Positions 17,478-28,200 of a DNA stretch of 64,000 bases are shown one piece after another. A program made the translations under genes and the position numbers. Source of the stretch: Maribacter luteus (GTDB taxonomy: Bacteria > Bacteroidota > Bacteroidia > Flavobacteriales > Flavobacteriaceae); NCBI RefSeq assembly GCF_009674825.1, contig NZ_WKJH01000001.1, forward strand, positions 372,001 to 436,000, given 5' to 3'. The notes under the pieces were generated by a model. The model was not told the DNA's origin, did not search any database, and was given only the letters and a program-made list of their open reading frames with translations. The number at the start of each line of letters is the position of its first letter. Within the stretch, counting starts at the first letter, position 1.

Positions 17478-19145
17478 ATGTCATTTAAATTACCCAAACT
17501 TTTTCTTTATGTATTAGGTGCCATATTGGTACTGAACCTATTGCAGGCCTTTTTTACGCCACTGATTTTTGATGAGGCATACTATTGGCATTATGCCAAA
17601 GAATTGGCATGGGGGTATTTTGACCACCCGCCCATGGTGGCTTTAATGATCAAGATCGGTAATGTATTTTTCAATGGTGAATTGGGGGTTCGTTTCGTTA
17701 GTTGCCTTTTATCGATTGGTACGTTCATTCTATTATGGTTGGCCATTGACAACCCGGCAAAGAAAAAGTACATACCACATTTTTTTGCGTTGGTTTTTTC
17801 CATGACCTTGCTTAATGCCTATGGTTTTTTCACCCTCCCAGATACACCTCTACTCTTTTTTACGGCCTTGTTTTTATTGGTATACAAACGTTTTATAGCA
17901 AAACCATCATTTATTCTTGCAATTTTCATGGGCATTGTCATGGCCGCACTAATGTACAGCAAATACCATGCGGTCCTGGTAATATTCTTTGTATTGCTAT
18001 CGAATATTAAATTGATTCTCAATAAATATGCATGGCTTGCTGTAATTACGTCATTAATCTGCTATACCCCACATTTTATATGGCTGTACGAACATGATTT
18101 CGTATCGATAAAATACCATCTTTTTGAGCGACCCAATGCCCCATATAACTTTAACAAATACACTTTAGGGTTCTTAGTGAACTTAGTTGCGATTTTCGGA
18201 TTGACATTCCCATTTGTCTATTATGCACTGTTTAAAAGCAAATCAAAAGACCTTTTTACAAAGGCCCTTCTATATTTGACCTATGGTGTCCTGATTTTCT
18301 TTTTCATTTCTAGTTTTAACAGAAGGGTACAGACCCAATGGATAATCGTAGTATCGATACCAATGGCTATTTTAGTGTACAATTATATGCTAGAGAATGG
18401 TAAAATTCGTAAATGGATCTATAGACTTGGCATTATAAACATTGTCATTATCCTATTCCTTAGGGTAGGTTTGATCTACGAGCCTTTATTTCCCGTGAAT
18501 TACGAGACACATGGCAATAAAGCTTGGATGAAAAAAATACAATCGGAGGCTGGTGATAATCCCGTTGTATTTGAGAATTCTTACCGAAACGCCCCCATGT
18601 ATGCCTTTTATACCGGGAAAACCTCATTTTCGCTAAACAACATCCATTACCGCCAAAACCAGTATTCGATAGATGATTCTGAAAAAGCGGTTCAACACAA
18701 GAAAATACTCTATATTTCAAAATACCTGAAAAAAAACAAACTAGCGTTCCCTAAGAAAAGTGGAAGCATTTATTATGGTGTTTTCATAGATGATTTTGAG
18801 TCCTTCAGAAAACTACGATGCATCGTTAACGATGAAAAATTCGAATTGAACGATACGGAACATTCCGTGACCGTATATAATCCTTATAAAGAGGATATCG
18901 GGTTGAGCAAACTAAAGTTCGCCATTGCTTATTTGAACGGTTCAAAACAATTCCAAGAATTGATTCCCATCGATTTAGTTCCCGAGAATGATAAAATAAC
19001 CCAGCTATCAGCCAATGATTCAACCCTTTTTACGTTTAAACTACCAAAACCCAAAACAACCAATTTGCCAAAGTATTTTAAAATGGTGATTTCAGAGAAT
19101 GATTTGCAATACGGGTTGAACAGCAATACAATTGAATTGGATTGA
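17478..19145 (+). CDS. GT39/ArnT-like membrane glycosyltransferase
   Basis: A 555-residue protein with about ten transmembrane helices in the first 350 residues and a C-terminal soluble domain. The first periplasmic loop contains IFDEAYYWHYAKELAWGYFDHPP, whose acidic DE pair is the catalytic feature of the PMT/ArnT family (quoted motif: DEAYYWHYAKEL). It should transfer a sugar from a polyprenyl-phosphate donor to a lipid or protein outside the inner membrane. Start at ATG 17478 as argued from the promoter. The stop overlaps the DUF4271 start (TGATG). Confidence 0.84.
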   Translation: MSFKLPKLFLYVLGAILVLNLLQAFFTPLIFDEAYYWHYAKELAWGYFDHPPMVALMIKIGNVFFNGELGVRFVSCLLSIGTFILLWLAIDNPAKKKYIPHFFALVFSMTLLNAYGFFTLPDTPLLFFTALFLLVYKRFIAKPSFILAIFMGIVMAALMYSKYHAVLVIFFVLLSNIKLILNKYAWLAVITSLICYTPHFIWLYEHDFVSIKYHLFERPNAPYNFNKYTLGFLVNLVAIFGLTFPFVYYALFKSKSKDLFTKALLYLTYGVLIFFFISSFNRRVQTQWIIVVSIPMAILVYNYMLENGKIRKWIYRLGIINIVIILFLRVGLIYEPLFPVNYETHGNKAWMKKIQSEAGDNPVVFENSYRNAPMYAFYTGKTSFSLNNIHYRQNQYSIDDSEKAVQHKKILYISKYLKKNKLAFPKKSGSIYYGVFIDDFESFRKLRCIVNDEKFELNDTEHSVTVYNPYKEDIGLSKLKFAIAYLNGSKQFQELIPIDLVPENDKITQLSANDSTLFTFKLPKPKTTNLPKYFKMVISENDLQYGLNSNTIELD

Positions 19146-19801
19146 TGGAGGCCGTCCTAAGAAACATAACACCCAACGATTGGATAACCGTATTGGTCAC
19201 TCTTAGCCTTGTGTTCCTTGTAGTGGCGAAAAGCGCCTTCTATTCCAGATTCTTGAATTTCATCATTTTACCATTTAACAATAAGTACATTTTCATGTAC
19301 AACAAAAAGGAAAAACTTGTTAATTGGTTCAATCTGTTCTGGGGACTGTTCCTCATCATTAACTTTTCTATTTTTGTATACTTTGCCAAGGATGTTTTTA
19401 TCGAATCTACAAACACCCCAGATGCCAAGGCCTTTCCTTGGATTATCGGGCCCTTGGTACTCTTTCTTTTCGTTAAGTTGGGATTGCAGTTGGGCAATGC
19501 CTATATTTTTGGCATTCAAAAAACGATTACCGAGGTCGTATTTAAGAAGTTGTCGTATTTTAATTATAGTGGCATGATTATGTTCTTCGCCAATATCATC
19601 CTTTCCTATATTCTTATAGACTCCCAAATTGTAGTTTACACGGCTATTCTATTGATTCTTTTATTGAATATAATTGGCTGGATAACAATTCTAAGGAATT
19701 ATCAAAATTTGATCACAAGCTATTTTTTCTATTTTATTTTGTACCTTTGCGCTCTTGAAATTGCTCCCCTCATCCTCATAGGGAGCTACCTAAAAAATTA
19801 G
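19145..19801 (+). CDS. DUF4271 membrane protein
   Basis: A 218-residue protein with about six transmembrane segments, matching the DUF4271 family, which is common in Flavobacteriia and usually sits beside hemD as it does here. The start ATG overlaps the stop of the glycosyltransferase by one base. The function is unknown; its constant neighbourhood with uroporphyrinogen-III synthase suggests a membrane role linked to tetrapyrroles or the envelope, which is inference only. Confidence 0.82.
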   Translation: MEAVLRNITPNDWITVLVTLSLVFLVVAKSAFYSRFLNFIILPFNNKYIFMYNKKEKLVNWFNLFWGLFLIINFSIFVYFAKDVFIESTNTPDAKAFPWIIGPLVLFLFVKLGLQLGNAYIFGIQKTITEVVFKKLSYFNYSGMIMFFANIILSYILIDSQIVVYTAILLILLLNIIGWITILRNYQNLITSYFFYFILYLCALEIAPLILIGSYLKN

Positions 19802-19806
19802 GATTT

Positions 19807-20553
19807 ATGAAAATAAAGACGATTTTGGTTTCGCAGCCTGAACCTAAAATGGAAAACTCCCCTTATTCCAGATTAATTGATAAAGAAAAAGTTAAAGTAG
19901 ATTTTAGACCATTTATCCATGTTGAAGGGGTTGATGCCAAAGGTGTTCGTCAACAAAAAATAGATCTGAACAATTTCACTGCCATTATCTTGACCAGTAG
20001 AAATGCCGTAGATCATTTCTTTAGGATCGCCGATGAAATGCGTTTTAAAGTACCTGATTCAATGAAGTACTTTTGTCAATCAGAGGCCGTTGCCTATTAT
20101 TTGCAAAAATACGTAGTATACCGTAAACGCAAGATCTATGTAGGCAAAATGAATTTCAACGACCTTGTACCGTTAATCAAAAAATACAAGGATGAAAAAT
20201 TCCTTTTACCCTCTTCAGATGTTTTAAAACCAACAGTACCTGAAACATTGGACGAGTTGGGTATCAATTGGACACGGGGTATATTCTACAAAACCGTCAT
20301 TAGCGATCTTTCCGATTTAAGGAATGTATATTATGATGTTTTGGTATTCTTTAGTCCGTCGGGCATAGAATCCTTACTTAAGAATTTTCCCGATTTTGAA
20401 CAAAATGATACGCGTATAGCGGTATTTGGAAATTCAACGGTCAAGGCAGCGACTGGAGCCGGACTTAGAATAGACATAAAAGCACCTACACCCGATACAC
20501 CGTCAATGACCATGGCATTGCAAAAATATATTACTTCGGTAAATAAAAAATAA
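19807..20553 (+). CDS. hemD: Uroporphyrinogen-III synthase
   Basis: A 248-residue HemD-like protein that would cyclise hydroxymethylbilane to uroporphyrinogen III in haem synthesis. Support is the two-lobed pattern with AIILTSRNAVDHFF in the first lobe and LVFFSPSGIESLL and RIAVFGNSTVKAA in the second, all typical of the family. HemD is poorly conserved, but this combination is characteristic. It is 5 bp downstream of DUF4271 and followed by a terminator. Confidence 0.9.
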   Translation: MKIKTILVSQPEPKMENSPYSRLIDKEKVKVDFRPFIHVEGVDAKGVRQQKIDLNNFTAIILTSRNAVDHFFRIADEMRFKVPDSMKYFCQSEAVAYYLQKYVVYRKRKIYVGKMNFNDLVPLIKKYKDEKFLLPSSDVLKPTVPETLDELGINWTRGIFYKTVISDLSDLRNVYYDVLVFFSPSGIESLLKNFPDFEQNDTRIAVFGNSTVKAATGAGLRIDIKAPTPDTPSMTMALQKYITSVNKK

Positions 20554-20558
20554 ACTTG

Positions 20559-20582
20559 AGGCCTCTTAAATGAGGCCTTTTA
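20559..20582. terminator. Bidirectional terminator between hemD and DUF423 gene
   Basis: AGGCCTC and GAGGCCT form a 7-bp stem with a 6-nt loop, followed by T-rich sequence on the plus strand. It lies between two convergent genes. Confidence 0.75.
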
Positions 20583-20614
20583 TTTGTGATTATATTATAT
20601 ACAGGAAGTGAATA

Positions 20615-21013
20615 CTAATTTTCACCGCCCTTCTTTCCTTTTACTACCCGATACCCCAAAACCAACCAACCTAAAATCAATAAACTACCTCCCAACGGAG
20701 TCAACAAAGCAATTTTCTTAAAATCGAAGGAGGTCAAAGAATTAATGGCCAAAAGATAAATGGAAAACGAGAACAGCACAACACCCAAGACCGTCAAATA
20801 AAAAACTGTTTTCTTTTTCTGAACCTCCAAAAACTTGGTATTCGCCAAAACGAGCAGGAACAAAGCGTGGTACATTTGATAACGAACACCGGTTTCATAA
20901 GTCACCAAGGCATCAGCATCAATCAGTTTTGCCAAACCGTGTGCACCAAAAGCGCCAAAAACAACAGCGAGAACACCAAAAACAACCCCAGCAGAAAATA
21001 TTGTTTTGTTCAT
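20615..21013 (-). CDS. DUF423 family membrane protein
   Basis: A 132-residue protein with four hydrophobic helices and the family pattern GVLAVVFGAFGAHGLAKLI near the N-terminus, followed by YQMYHALFLLVLA. DUF423 (YgdD-like) proteins are small inner-membrane proteins without a firm biochemical role. It is a single-gene unit convergent with hemD. Confidence 0.88.
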   Translation of the reverse strand: MNKTIFSAGVVFGVLAVVFGAFGAHGLAKLIDADALVTYETGVRYQMYHALFLLVLANTKFLEVQKKKTVFYLTVLGVVLFSFSIYLLAINSLTSFDFKKIALLTPLGGSLLILGWLVLGYRVVKGKKGGEN

Positions 21014-21095
21014 AACTTAACTAGCCTTTATTTTTATAAATGTAACAATTTGATATCTTAGTAAACCGTTATAACCGTAAAAGTAATCAAAGTTA

Positions 21096-22469
21096 ATGTT
21101 GCGAAAAATACTCATTCTTGGGGCCGGCAAGTCAACCTCCTATCTGTTGGATTATATTTTGGAAAAGTCCAGCATAGAAAAACTACATCTAACCATTGGT
21201 GACATTAACCCGGAAGGAATTCCTTCTTCAATAAAAGAACATCCAAGTTGCACGGTAATCAAATTAGACATTCATCAAGACAAAGATCGAAAAAAGGCCA
21301 TTGGCGATAGTGACATCGTTATCTCTATGCTTCCTGCGCGTTTTCATATTAAAGTAGCCCAGGATTGTTTAGAGCTAAGTAAAAACCTTGTCACTGCTTC
21401 TTATATCAGTGAAGAAATCCAAGCCTTGGATAAAGCTGTAAAAAAGAAAGGGCTCATTTTTATGAACGAGATTGGCCTAGACCCGGGTATTGATCATATG
21501 AGTGCCATGCAGATTATAGACTCCATTAGATCAAAAGGAGGTAAAATGATATTGTTCGAATCCTTTACAGGCGGGTTGGTAGCCCCAGAAAGCGATGATA
21601 ATCTCTGGAACTACAAATTTACATGGAACCCCAGGAACGTGGTACTTGCCGGTCAAGGCGGTGCGGCTAAGTTCATTCAAGAAGGAACCTACAAATACAT
21701 ACCTTATCACAAACTTTTTAGAAGAACCGAATTTTTCGAAATAGCGGGATATGGTAAATTCGAGGGTTACGCCAATAGGGATTCTTTAAAATACAGAGAA
21801 GCATATGGCTTACAAGACGCCCTCACCCTATATAGGGGAACCATGCGCAGGGTAGGTTTTTCAAAAGCATGGAACATGCTCGTTCAGTTGGGAATGACCG
21901 ATGACAGTTACACCATTGAAAATTCAAAAGGAATGTCATATCGTGAATTCACCAATTTATTCCTTCCCTATTCCCCCACAGATTCGGTAGAACTGAAACT
22001 TAGGCACTACCTGAAAATCGATCAAGATGACAGTAAGTGGGAAATGCTCTCAGAATTACAACTTTTCGATGCAGAAAAGAAGATAACCTTGGACCATGCA
22101 ACGCCTGCACAAATATTACAATTGATCCTTGAAGATAGTTGGACACTGGATGAGGATGATAAGGACATGATCGTTATGTACCATAAATTCGGTTATGAGC
22201 TTAATGGCAAAAAATCTCAAATAGATGCCAATATGGTTGTCATCGGCGAAAATCGAACCCATACGGCAATGGCTAAAACGGTAGGGCTCCCCGTAGCCAT
22301 AGCAACACTCCTGATTCTTAATAATAAAATAAAGACGCCAGGCGTGCAAATACCAATAGCAAAGGAGGCTTATGACCCGATTCTAAAGGAGCTGAAAAAT
22401 TATGGGATTGATTTTAAGGAATACGATGTTCCCTATTTGGGTTATAACCCCGATAGCGTTGGCAATTAA
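21096..22469 (+). CDS. Saccharopine dehydrogenase family protein
   Basis: A 457-residue oxidoreductase with an N-terminal Rossmann motif (ILGAGKSTSYLLDYIL) and the family marker NEIGLDPGIDHMSAM at about residue 130. In known members this enzyme splits saccharopine during lysine degradation, or works in the reverse direction. The length fits the glutamate-forming saccharopine dehydrogenase/reductase group. The Lrp-type regulator follows 47 bp downstream on the same strand, which agrees with an amino-acid-metabolism role. Confidence 0.88.
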   Translation: MLRKILILGAGKSTSYLLDYILEKSSIEKLHLTIGDINPEGIPSSIKEHPSCTVIKLDIHQDKDRKKAIGDSDIVISMLPARFHIKVAQDCLELSKNLVTASYISEEIQALDKAVKKKGLIFMNEIGLDPGIDHMSAMQIIDSIRSKGGKMILFESFTGGLVAPESDDNLWNYKFTWNPRNVVLAGQGGAAKFIQEGTYKYIPYHKLFRRTEFFEIAGYGKFEGYANRDSLKYREAYGLQDALTLYRGTMRRVGFSKAWNMLVQLGMTDDSYTIENSKGMSYREFTNLFLPYSPTDSVELKLRHYLKIDQDDSKWEMLSELQLFDAEKKITLDHATPAQILQLILEDSWTLDEDDKDMIVMYHKFGYELNGKKSQIDANMVVIGENRTHTAMAKTVGLPVAIATLLILNNKIKTPGVQIPIAKEAYDPILKELKNYGIDFKEYDVPYLGYNPDSVGN

Positions 22470-22516
22470 GATTTAATTCAAATTTCGTATTTTAACTTTC
22501 AATTTGAAACCCACTT

Positions 22517-22987
22517 ATGAAGTCTGATGATAAAAATGTTAAGATTGACGGGATCGACAAGAAAATCCTAAGATTTTTGATGGAAGATGCCCGTAAACCG
22601 GTTCTTGAAATAGCACGAAGCATAGGTATATCCGGTGCGGCGATCCACCAACGTTTACGAAAGCTGGAAGCTTCAGGTCTTTTGGCGGGTTCCAAGTTCA
22701 TAATCAACCCCAAGGTTTTAGGCTACACCACAATGGCCTATATCGGTATTTATTTGGATAAGGCCATGAGCAATCCCATAGCCGTAAAACAATTGGAAAA
22801 GATTCCAGAAGTGTTGGAATGTCATTACACGACGGGAAATTGGTCCATCTTAATAAAAGTACTCTGTAAGGACAATGAACATTTAATGCATGTATTGAAT
22901 AAAGAAATACAACAAATCGAAGGTGTCTCAAGAACGGAAACCTTCATTTCCCTGAATCAACAGATAGACAGGCAAATTACCATATAA
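22517..22987 (+). CDS. Lrp/AsnC family transcriptional regulator
   Basis: A 156-residue protein with an N-terminal helix-turn-helix (ILRFLMEDARKPVLEIAR, then GAAIHQRLRKLEASGLL) and a C-terminal RAM domain that binds amino acids and forms octamers. It lies between saccharopine dehydrogenase and, beyond a metallopeptidase, alanine dehydrogenase. Lrp-type regulators commonly control alanine and lysine metabolism, so both neighbours are reasonable targets. The gene ends at a strong bidirectional terminator. Confidence 0.92.
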   Translation: MKSDDKNVKIDGIDKKILRFLMEDARKPVLEIARSIGISGAAIHQRLRKLEASGLLAGSKFIINPKVLGYTTMAYIGIYLDKAMSNPIAVKQLEKIPEVLECHYTTGNWSILIKVLCKDNEHLMHVLNKEIQQIEGVSRTETFISLNQQIDRQITI

Positions 22988-23014
22988 AAAAAGGACGCTC
23001 ATGGCGTCCTTTTT
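22988..23014. terminator. Bidirectional terminator between lrp and metallopeptidase gene
   Basis: GGACGC and GCGTCC pair over a 5-nt loop, with five A before and five T after, so it works on both strands. Confidence 0.8.
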
Positions 23015-23033
23015 AAATTCATAAAGCGAGAAA

Positions 23034-23729
23034 TTAATCCCTGCCTCCCAACACTTGTAAGCCCCAATAGACCAAAGTCGCCAAAGAGCCAATTGCAGCA
23101 ACCAAATAGGTTCTTGCCGCCCATTTCAAGGCATCTTCAGAGCCTTTGTATTCTTGTTGTGTTACGATATTCTTTGCCTTTAGCCATGCCAACGCCCTAT
23201 TACTGGCATCATACTCGACAGGCAAGGTTATAAAACTGAACAAAGTGGCCATGGCCATCATGGCCAATCCTGCAACGGCAACCCAATAGCCCAATCCTAC
23301 ACCTGCTGCGGCACCAAGCATTAATCCACCGAAAACAACCCACATAGACATTCCCGAGGTAACACTTACCACAGGCACCAACTTAGATCTTAACGTTAAC
23401 CACTCATAAGCTTGTGCATGCTGTACGGCATGGCCACATTCATGTGCGGCCACGGCAGCGGCAGCGGCATTTCTTTGACTATAAACACCCTCACTCAAAT
23501 TAACGGTCTTGTTTTTTGGATTGTAGTGGTCTGACAGCATTCCTGGGGTAGAAACCACTTTTACATCCCTGATTCCATGATCGGCCAACATTTTTTCTGC
23601 AATCTCAGCCCCACTCATTCCATTTTGCAAATGCACTTTGGAGTAATGCTTGAATTTGCTTTTTAACCTACTACTTACCAACCAACTCACAAGAGCTATG
23701 GCACCGATCAATATATAATATCCCATCAT
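23034..23729 (-). CDS. YugP-like neutral zinc metallopeptidase
   Basis: A 231-residue membrane-bound member of the Zn_peptidase_2 family. The zinc-binding HExxH motif reads AAHECGHAVQHA, and four to five hydrophobic segments flank it, one at the N-terminus. The sequence VYSQRNAAAAAVAAHECGHA is typical of the family. Substrates are not known. A second Met follows the first directly, so the start is uncertain by one codon. Confidence 0.9.
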   Translation of the reverse strand: MMGYYILIGAIALVSWLVSSRLKSKFKHYSKVHLQNGMSGAEIAEKMLADHGIRDVKVVSTPGMLSDHYNPKNKTVNLSEGVYSQRNAAAAAVAAHECGHAVQHAQAYEWLTLRSKLVPVVSVTSGMSMWVVFGGLMLGAAAGVGLGYWVAVAGLAMMAMATLFSFITLPVEYDASNRALAWLKAKNIVTQQEYKGSEDALKWAARTYLVAAIGSLATLVYWGLQVLGGRD

Positions 23730-23808
23730 AATTTTTCTGTTTTAACTATTATCTACTAAAATACTAAAGTTTCCCATCTTTCTGTGATGGATGATAATTA
23801 AAACAAAA

Positions 23809-23830
23809 ACCCCGCCAAAATTGACGGGGT
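23809..23830 (-). terminator. Intrinsic terminator of ald
   Basis: On the minus strand ACCCCG and CGGGGT form a stem that continues after one mismatch, followed by a run of T. It lies 26 bp after the ald stop. Confidence 0.75.
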
Positions 23831-23855
23831 ATATTTTACTGACAAAATGTACTGT

Positions 23856-24956
23856 TTATGCCATTGCAGCATCCCAACCGAACGCCTCGATTATTTCTTT
23901 ATAAATAACTTCCCCTTCTACGATGTTCAGCCCCTTTCTCAAGGACTCATCTTCGGCACATGCTTTTCTCCACCCTTTATTGGCCAAGGCCAAAACATAA
24001 GGTAAGGTAACATTGGTAAGGGCTACGGTAGAGGTGTATGGCACGGCACCGGGCATATTGGCCACTGAATAATGAACCACATCATCAATAATATAAATAG
24101 GATCCTCATGGGTCGTTGGCCTTGTAGTTTCAACACAGCCTCCTTGATCTACGGCAACATCAACGATCACTGCTCCCGGGTGCATCGTCTTCAGCATATC
24201 CTTTGTAATCAAATTTGGGGCTTTGGCACCTTTGACCAATACCCCACCAACTATCAAATCATGGGTTTTCACATGTTTTCTTATGTTGTATTCATTGGAA
24301 AACTCGGTCACCACATGGCTTGGCATTACATCATTAACATAACGCAATCGCTTCATGTTTATATCTAGAATAGTTACATGGGCACCTAAACCGGCCGCCA
24401 TTTTAGCAGCTTGTATACCAACGATACCAGCCCCTAAGACCAATACCCTTCCCGGAGGAACACCTGGAACACCACCAAGCAGAACCCCTCGCCCTTTTTT
24501 GGGCTTTTCGAGATATTTAGCCCCTTGCTGAATGGCCATTCTACCGGCCACTTCTGACATTGGGGTCAATAAAGGCAATGTACCCTCTTCATCTTCTACC
24601 GTTTCATATGCTATACATATGGCTTCCCTTTCAATCATTGCTTTGGTCAAAGGCTCACTGGATGCAAAATGAAAATAAGTGAATATCACTTGCCCTTTTT
24701 GAATAAGGCCGTACTCTTCCTTTATAGGTTCCTTGACCTTTACGATCATCTCACTTATGCTATACACCTGACCAATCGTATCCAATATTATGGCACCCAC
24801 CTGTTTATAATCATCATCGGAAAAGCCACTGCCTTCCCCAGCTCCGGATTGTACATACACCTTATGGTTCTTATGTACCAATTCAAAAACACCGGCAGGT
24901 GTCATGCCCACCCGACTTTCATTGTTCTTAATTTCTTTTGGAATACCTACTTTCAT
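23856..24956 (-). CDS. ald: Alanine dehydrogenase
   Basis: A 366-residue enzyme that interconverts alanine and pyruvate with NAD and ammonia. Diagnostic blocks are the start MKVGIPKEIKNNESRVGMTP, the NAD-binding GGVPGVPPGRVLVLGAGIVG and the VDVAVDQGGCVETTRPTTH segment. The length is normal. The preceding 273 bp hold a candidate -7 element and a strong hairpin, and an Lrp-family regulator lies about 1 kb downstream, a frequent regulator of ald genes. Confidence 0.95.
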   Translation of the reverse strand: MKVGIPKEIKNNESRVGMTPAGVFELVHKNHKVYVQSGAGEGSGFSDDDYKQVGAIILDTIGQVYSISEMIVKVKEPIKEEYGLIQKGQVIFTYFHFASSEPLTKAMIEREAICIAYETVEDEEGTLPLLTPMSEVAGRMAIQQGAKYLEKPKKGRGVLLGGVPGVPPGRVLVLGAGIVGIQAAKMAAGLGAHVTILDINMKRLRYVNDVMPSHVVTEFSNEYNIRKHVKTHDLIVGGVLVKGAKAPNLITKDMLKTMHPGAVIVDVAVDQGGCVETTRPTTHEDPIYIIDDVVHYSVANMPGAVPYTSTVALTNVTLPYVLALANKGWRKACAEDESLRKGLNIVEGEVIYKEIIEAFGWDAAMA

Positions 24957-25023
24957 TGGATATGATTTTTAGAATATGCAGGTAAATTTGTGACAATTGT
25001 TTGGATTAAAAAAATTATATTTT

Positions 25024-25031
25024 CAAAAATA
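25024..25031 (-). promoter_or_regulatory. Candidate -7 element of ald
   Basis: The minus strand reads TATTTTTG, a TAnnTTTG match, about 67 bp upstream of the ald start. No clear -33 element accompanies it. Confidence 0.4.
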
Positions 25032-25069
25032 GGGGGTCTATTCGTTATAATACTTACTTTTTTCGTTTT

Positions 25070-25092
25070 ATACCCCTTTTTTTTAGGGGTAT
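25070..25092. repeat. Perfect 8-bp hairpin with T7/A7 loop upstream of ald
   Basis: ATACCCCT and AGGGGTAT enclose seven T. It lies in the AT-rich interval between ald and leuS. On the minus strand it is upstream of the candidate ald promoter, so it could be an operator; it is poorly placed for a leuS terminator because a better one is present at 25180-25208. Confidence 0.5.
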
Positions 25093-25179
25093 GCGTTAAT
25101 ATTTAACCTTTTTAGTATACTAATTTTATTTTTTAAGGGGGTTAATCGTTTTATTTGTAAAAATAAAGATTTAATAAAA

Positions 25180-25208
25180 AAGCCGCTTTCCTAAATGAAA
25201 AGCGGCTT
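25180..25208 (-). terminator. Intrinsic terminator of leuS
   Basis: AAGCCGCTTT pairs with AAAGCGGCTT in a 10-bp stem. On the minus strand a T-rich run follows directly. It is 22 bp after the leuS stop codon. Confidence 0.85.
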
Positions 25209-25229
25209 AAAATATTTAAAAGCAGGGTA

Positions 25230-28200
25230 TTACCCCACGATATTCACGATTTTACCTGGCACCACAATAACCTTTTTAGGGGTTCTACCCTCTAATTGTT
25301 TTTGTGTCTTTTCATGGGCCATTACAGCCGCCTCTATCCCTTCTTTATCTAAATCCAAAGGCAACTCCAGCATAAAGCGCATTTTACCATTGAAAGATAT
25401 GGGATATTGCTTACTGCTCTCTACCAAATGGCTTTCATCATAAATTGGGAAAGGTGCCGTTGCAATAGATTCGCTATGCCCCAACTGCTCCCAAAGCTCT
25501 TCAGCAATATGCGGTGCATAAGGCGAGACCAATATAGCCAAAGGTTCCAAAATCTTCTTACTTGTACATTTCTGGGACGAAAGTTCGTTTACACAGATCA
25601 TGAATGTAGATACGGAAGTATTGAAAGAGAAATTCTCAATATCTTCCTCTACCTTTTTTATGGTCTTATGTAAGGTCTTTAGATTGTCTTTGGTGGGCTC
25701 AACATCATTGAACTTGGCACCTTTTTCATCAAAATACAAACGCCACAATTTTTTCAAGAAACCATGAGTTCCTGAAATACCTGCCGTATTCCATGGTTTG
25801 GACTGCTCCAAAGGCCCTAGGAACATTTCGTACAAACGCAAACTATCCGCCCCATATTCCTCGCAAATCTCATCCGGACTTACCACATTGTATTTGGACT
25901 TGGACATTTTTTCGACCTCGCGAGAAACCTTAAACTCCCCATTATAGACATATTTCGCATCTTTGAAATCAGAACGAAAATTTTGAACCTTCTCTACATC
26001 TAATTCATCAGAATTATTTACATATGTTACATCAACGTGAGTTTTAAGATAACTAAAACGACATTCCTTTAGAAATGGATTGTTAATATCTAATTTTTCA
26101 TCTTCTAAAATATTATAAATAATTGACGACAAATCTTCTTCATCCCTCATATCCTCGGAAACAAATACCTTTCCATTGATTATAGGAATTATTTTCTCAA
26201 GAAAATACTTTTGATCTTCAATACTATACTTTCCGGACCCGACTGTATCCAACATTACATGATCCCAATTAATTACAACTTTATTTATAAAAGCACTCGT
26301 CCCCGTAATCATCCCTTGGTTAATGAGTTTTTTTGCAAACTCATCCTTAGGCACATAACCTTTATCGAACATGAACTTTTGCCAAAAACGGGAATACAAC
26401 AAATGCCCCGTAGCATGCTCACTACCTCCGATGTACAAATCCACATCTTGCCAATAATTGATCGCGTCCTGTGAAAATATCGCCGCATCGTTACCAGGAT
26501 CCATATACCGGTTAAAGTACTGGGAACTACCGGCCCAACCGGGCATGGTATTCAATTCCAACGGAAATACATTGACATTATCAATCAATTCATTTTTAAC
26601 CACTTCCGCCTTGAGGCGGTCCCAGGCCCAGACCGTGGCATTGCCCAAAGGCGGCTCCCCGGTTTCGGTAGGCAAGTATTTTTCAACTTCCGGCAAGGTA
26701 ATCGGCAAATACTCTGCATCGATCATTTGTGGAAGTCCGTCTACATAGTACACAGGGAAAGGTTCTCCCCAATACCGTTGACGACTGAATACCGCATCCC
26801 GTAGTCGGTAGTTTATCTTTCCTTCACCCTGACCCATTTTCTCCAACTCGAAAATGATTCTTTTTACGGCTTTTTTATAAGGCAATCCGTTTAGAAAATC
26901 CGAATTGGCGATTATCGTAGAACCCTTATCCGAAAAGGCTTCTTCTGAAATATCTACTCCTTCGAAAATATTGGGAATGGGAATATTGAAATGCTTCGCG
27001 AAATCATAATCCCGCTGATCCCCACATGGAACCGACATTACCGCTCCTGTACCATAACCCGCCAACACATAATCCCCGATCCAAACAGGAATCGGTTCTT
27101 TCGTAAACGGATGCTCTGCATAGGCTCCGGTAAATGCCCCCGAAATGGTCTTTACGTCGGCCATACGATCACGCTCTGAGCGTTTGGCCGTAGCTTCAAT
27201 ATATGCATTAACCTCAGCTTTTTGTTCCGGGGTGGTTATTTTGGGCACCAAATCATGTTCTGGTGCCAAAGTCATAAAACTAACCCCGAAAATGGTATCG
27301 GGCCGGGTGGTGAACACCTCTATCGGATATGACTTCCCGACAGTATCGGAAACCATTGTTTTAAAAGTGACCAATGCCCCTTCAGATCGCCCGATCCAAT
27401 TGGTCTGGGAATCTTTTAAGGGTTGTGGCCAATCAATCTTATCCAAACCATCTAACAAACGCTGTGCATAAGCCGTGATCCGCATACTCCACTGCGTCAT
27501 TTTTTTACGCACTACAGGGTGGCCACCACGTTCAGAAACCCCGTTTACAATTTCATCATTCGCCAAAACAGTACCCAATGCAGGACACCAATTCACTTCG
27601 GTTTCCGCTAAATATGTCAAACGGTATTGCAATAAAATCCCTTGTTGTTCGGAATTTGAAAACCCTTTCCAATCCGCTGCCGAGAATTCCACGATATCAT
27701 CATCACAGACAGCATTCACCTTAGCATTACCTTCCTTCTCGAAAAGTGCGATCAAAGTTTCAATATCCTCAGCCTTATCCGTATCCTTATTGTACCAAGA
27801 ATTGAACAACTGAATGAAGACCCATTGGGTCCATTTATAATATTTAGGGTTAGAAGTACGCACCTCGCGGCTCCAATCAAAAGAGAAACCGATTTTATCC
27901 AATTGTTCCCTATACCTTTTAATGTTGGTCTCTGTGGTAATGGCGGGGTGCTGTCCTGTTTGAATGGCATATTGCTCCGCAGGAAGTCCGAAAGAATCAT
28001 ATCCCATGGGATGTAACACATTAAACCCTTTGTGGCGTTTGTAGCGTGCATAAATATCACTGGCAATATACCCTAACGGATGCCCAACATGTAATCCGGC
28101 CCCTGAGGGGTACGGAAACATATCCAACACATAAAATTTTTCCTTATCAGAATTATTCCCTGCTTTAAAAGTTTGGTTTTTAGCCCAATATTTCTGCCAT

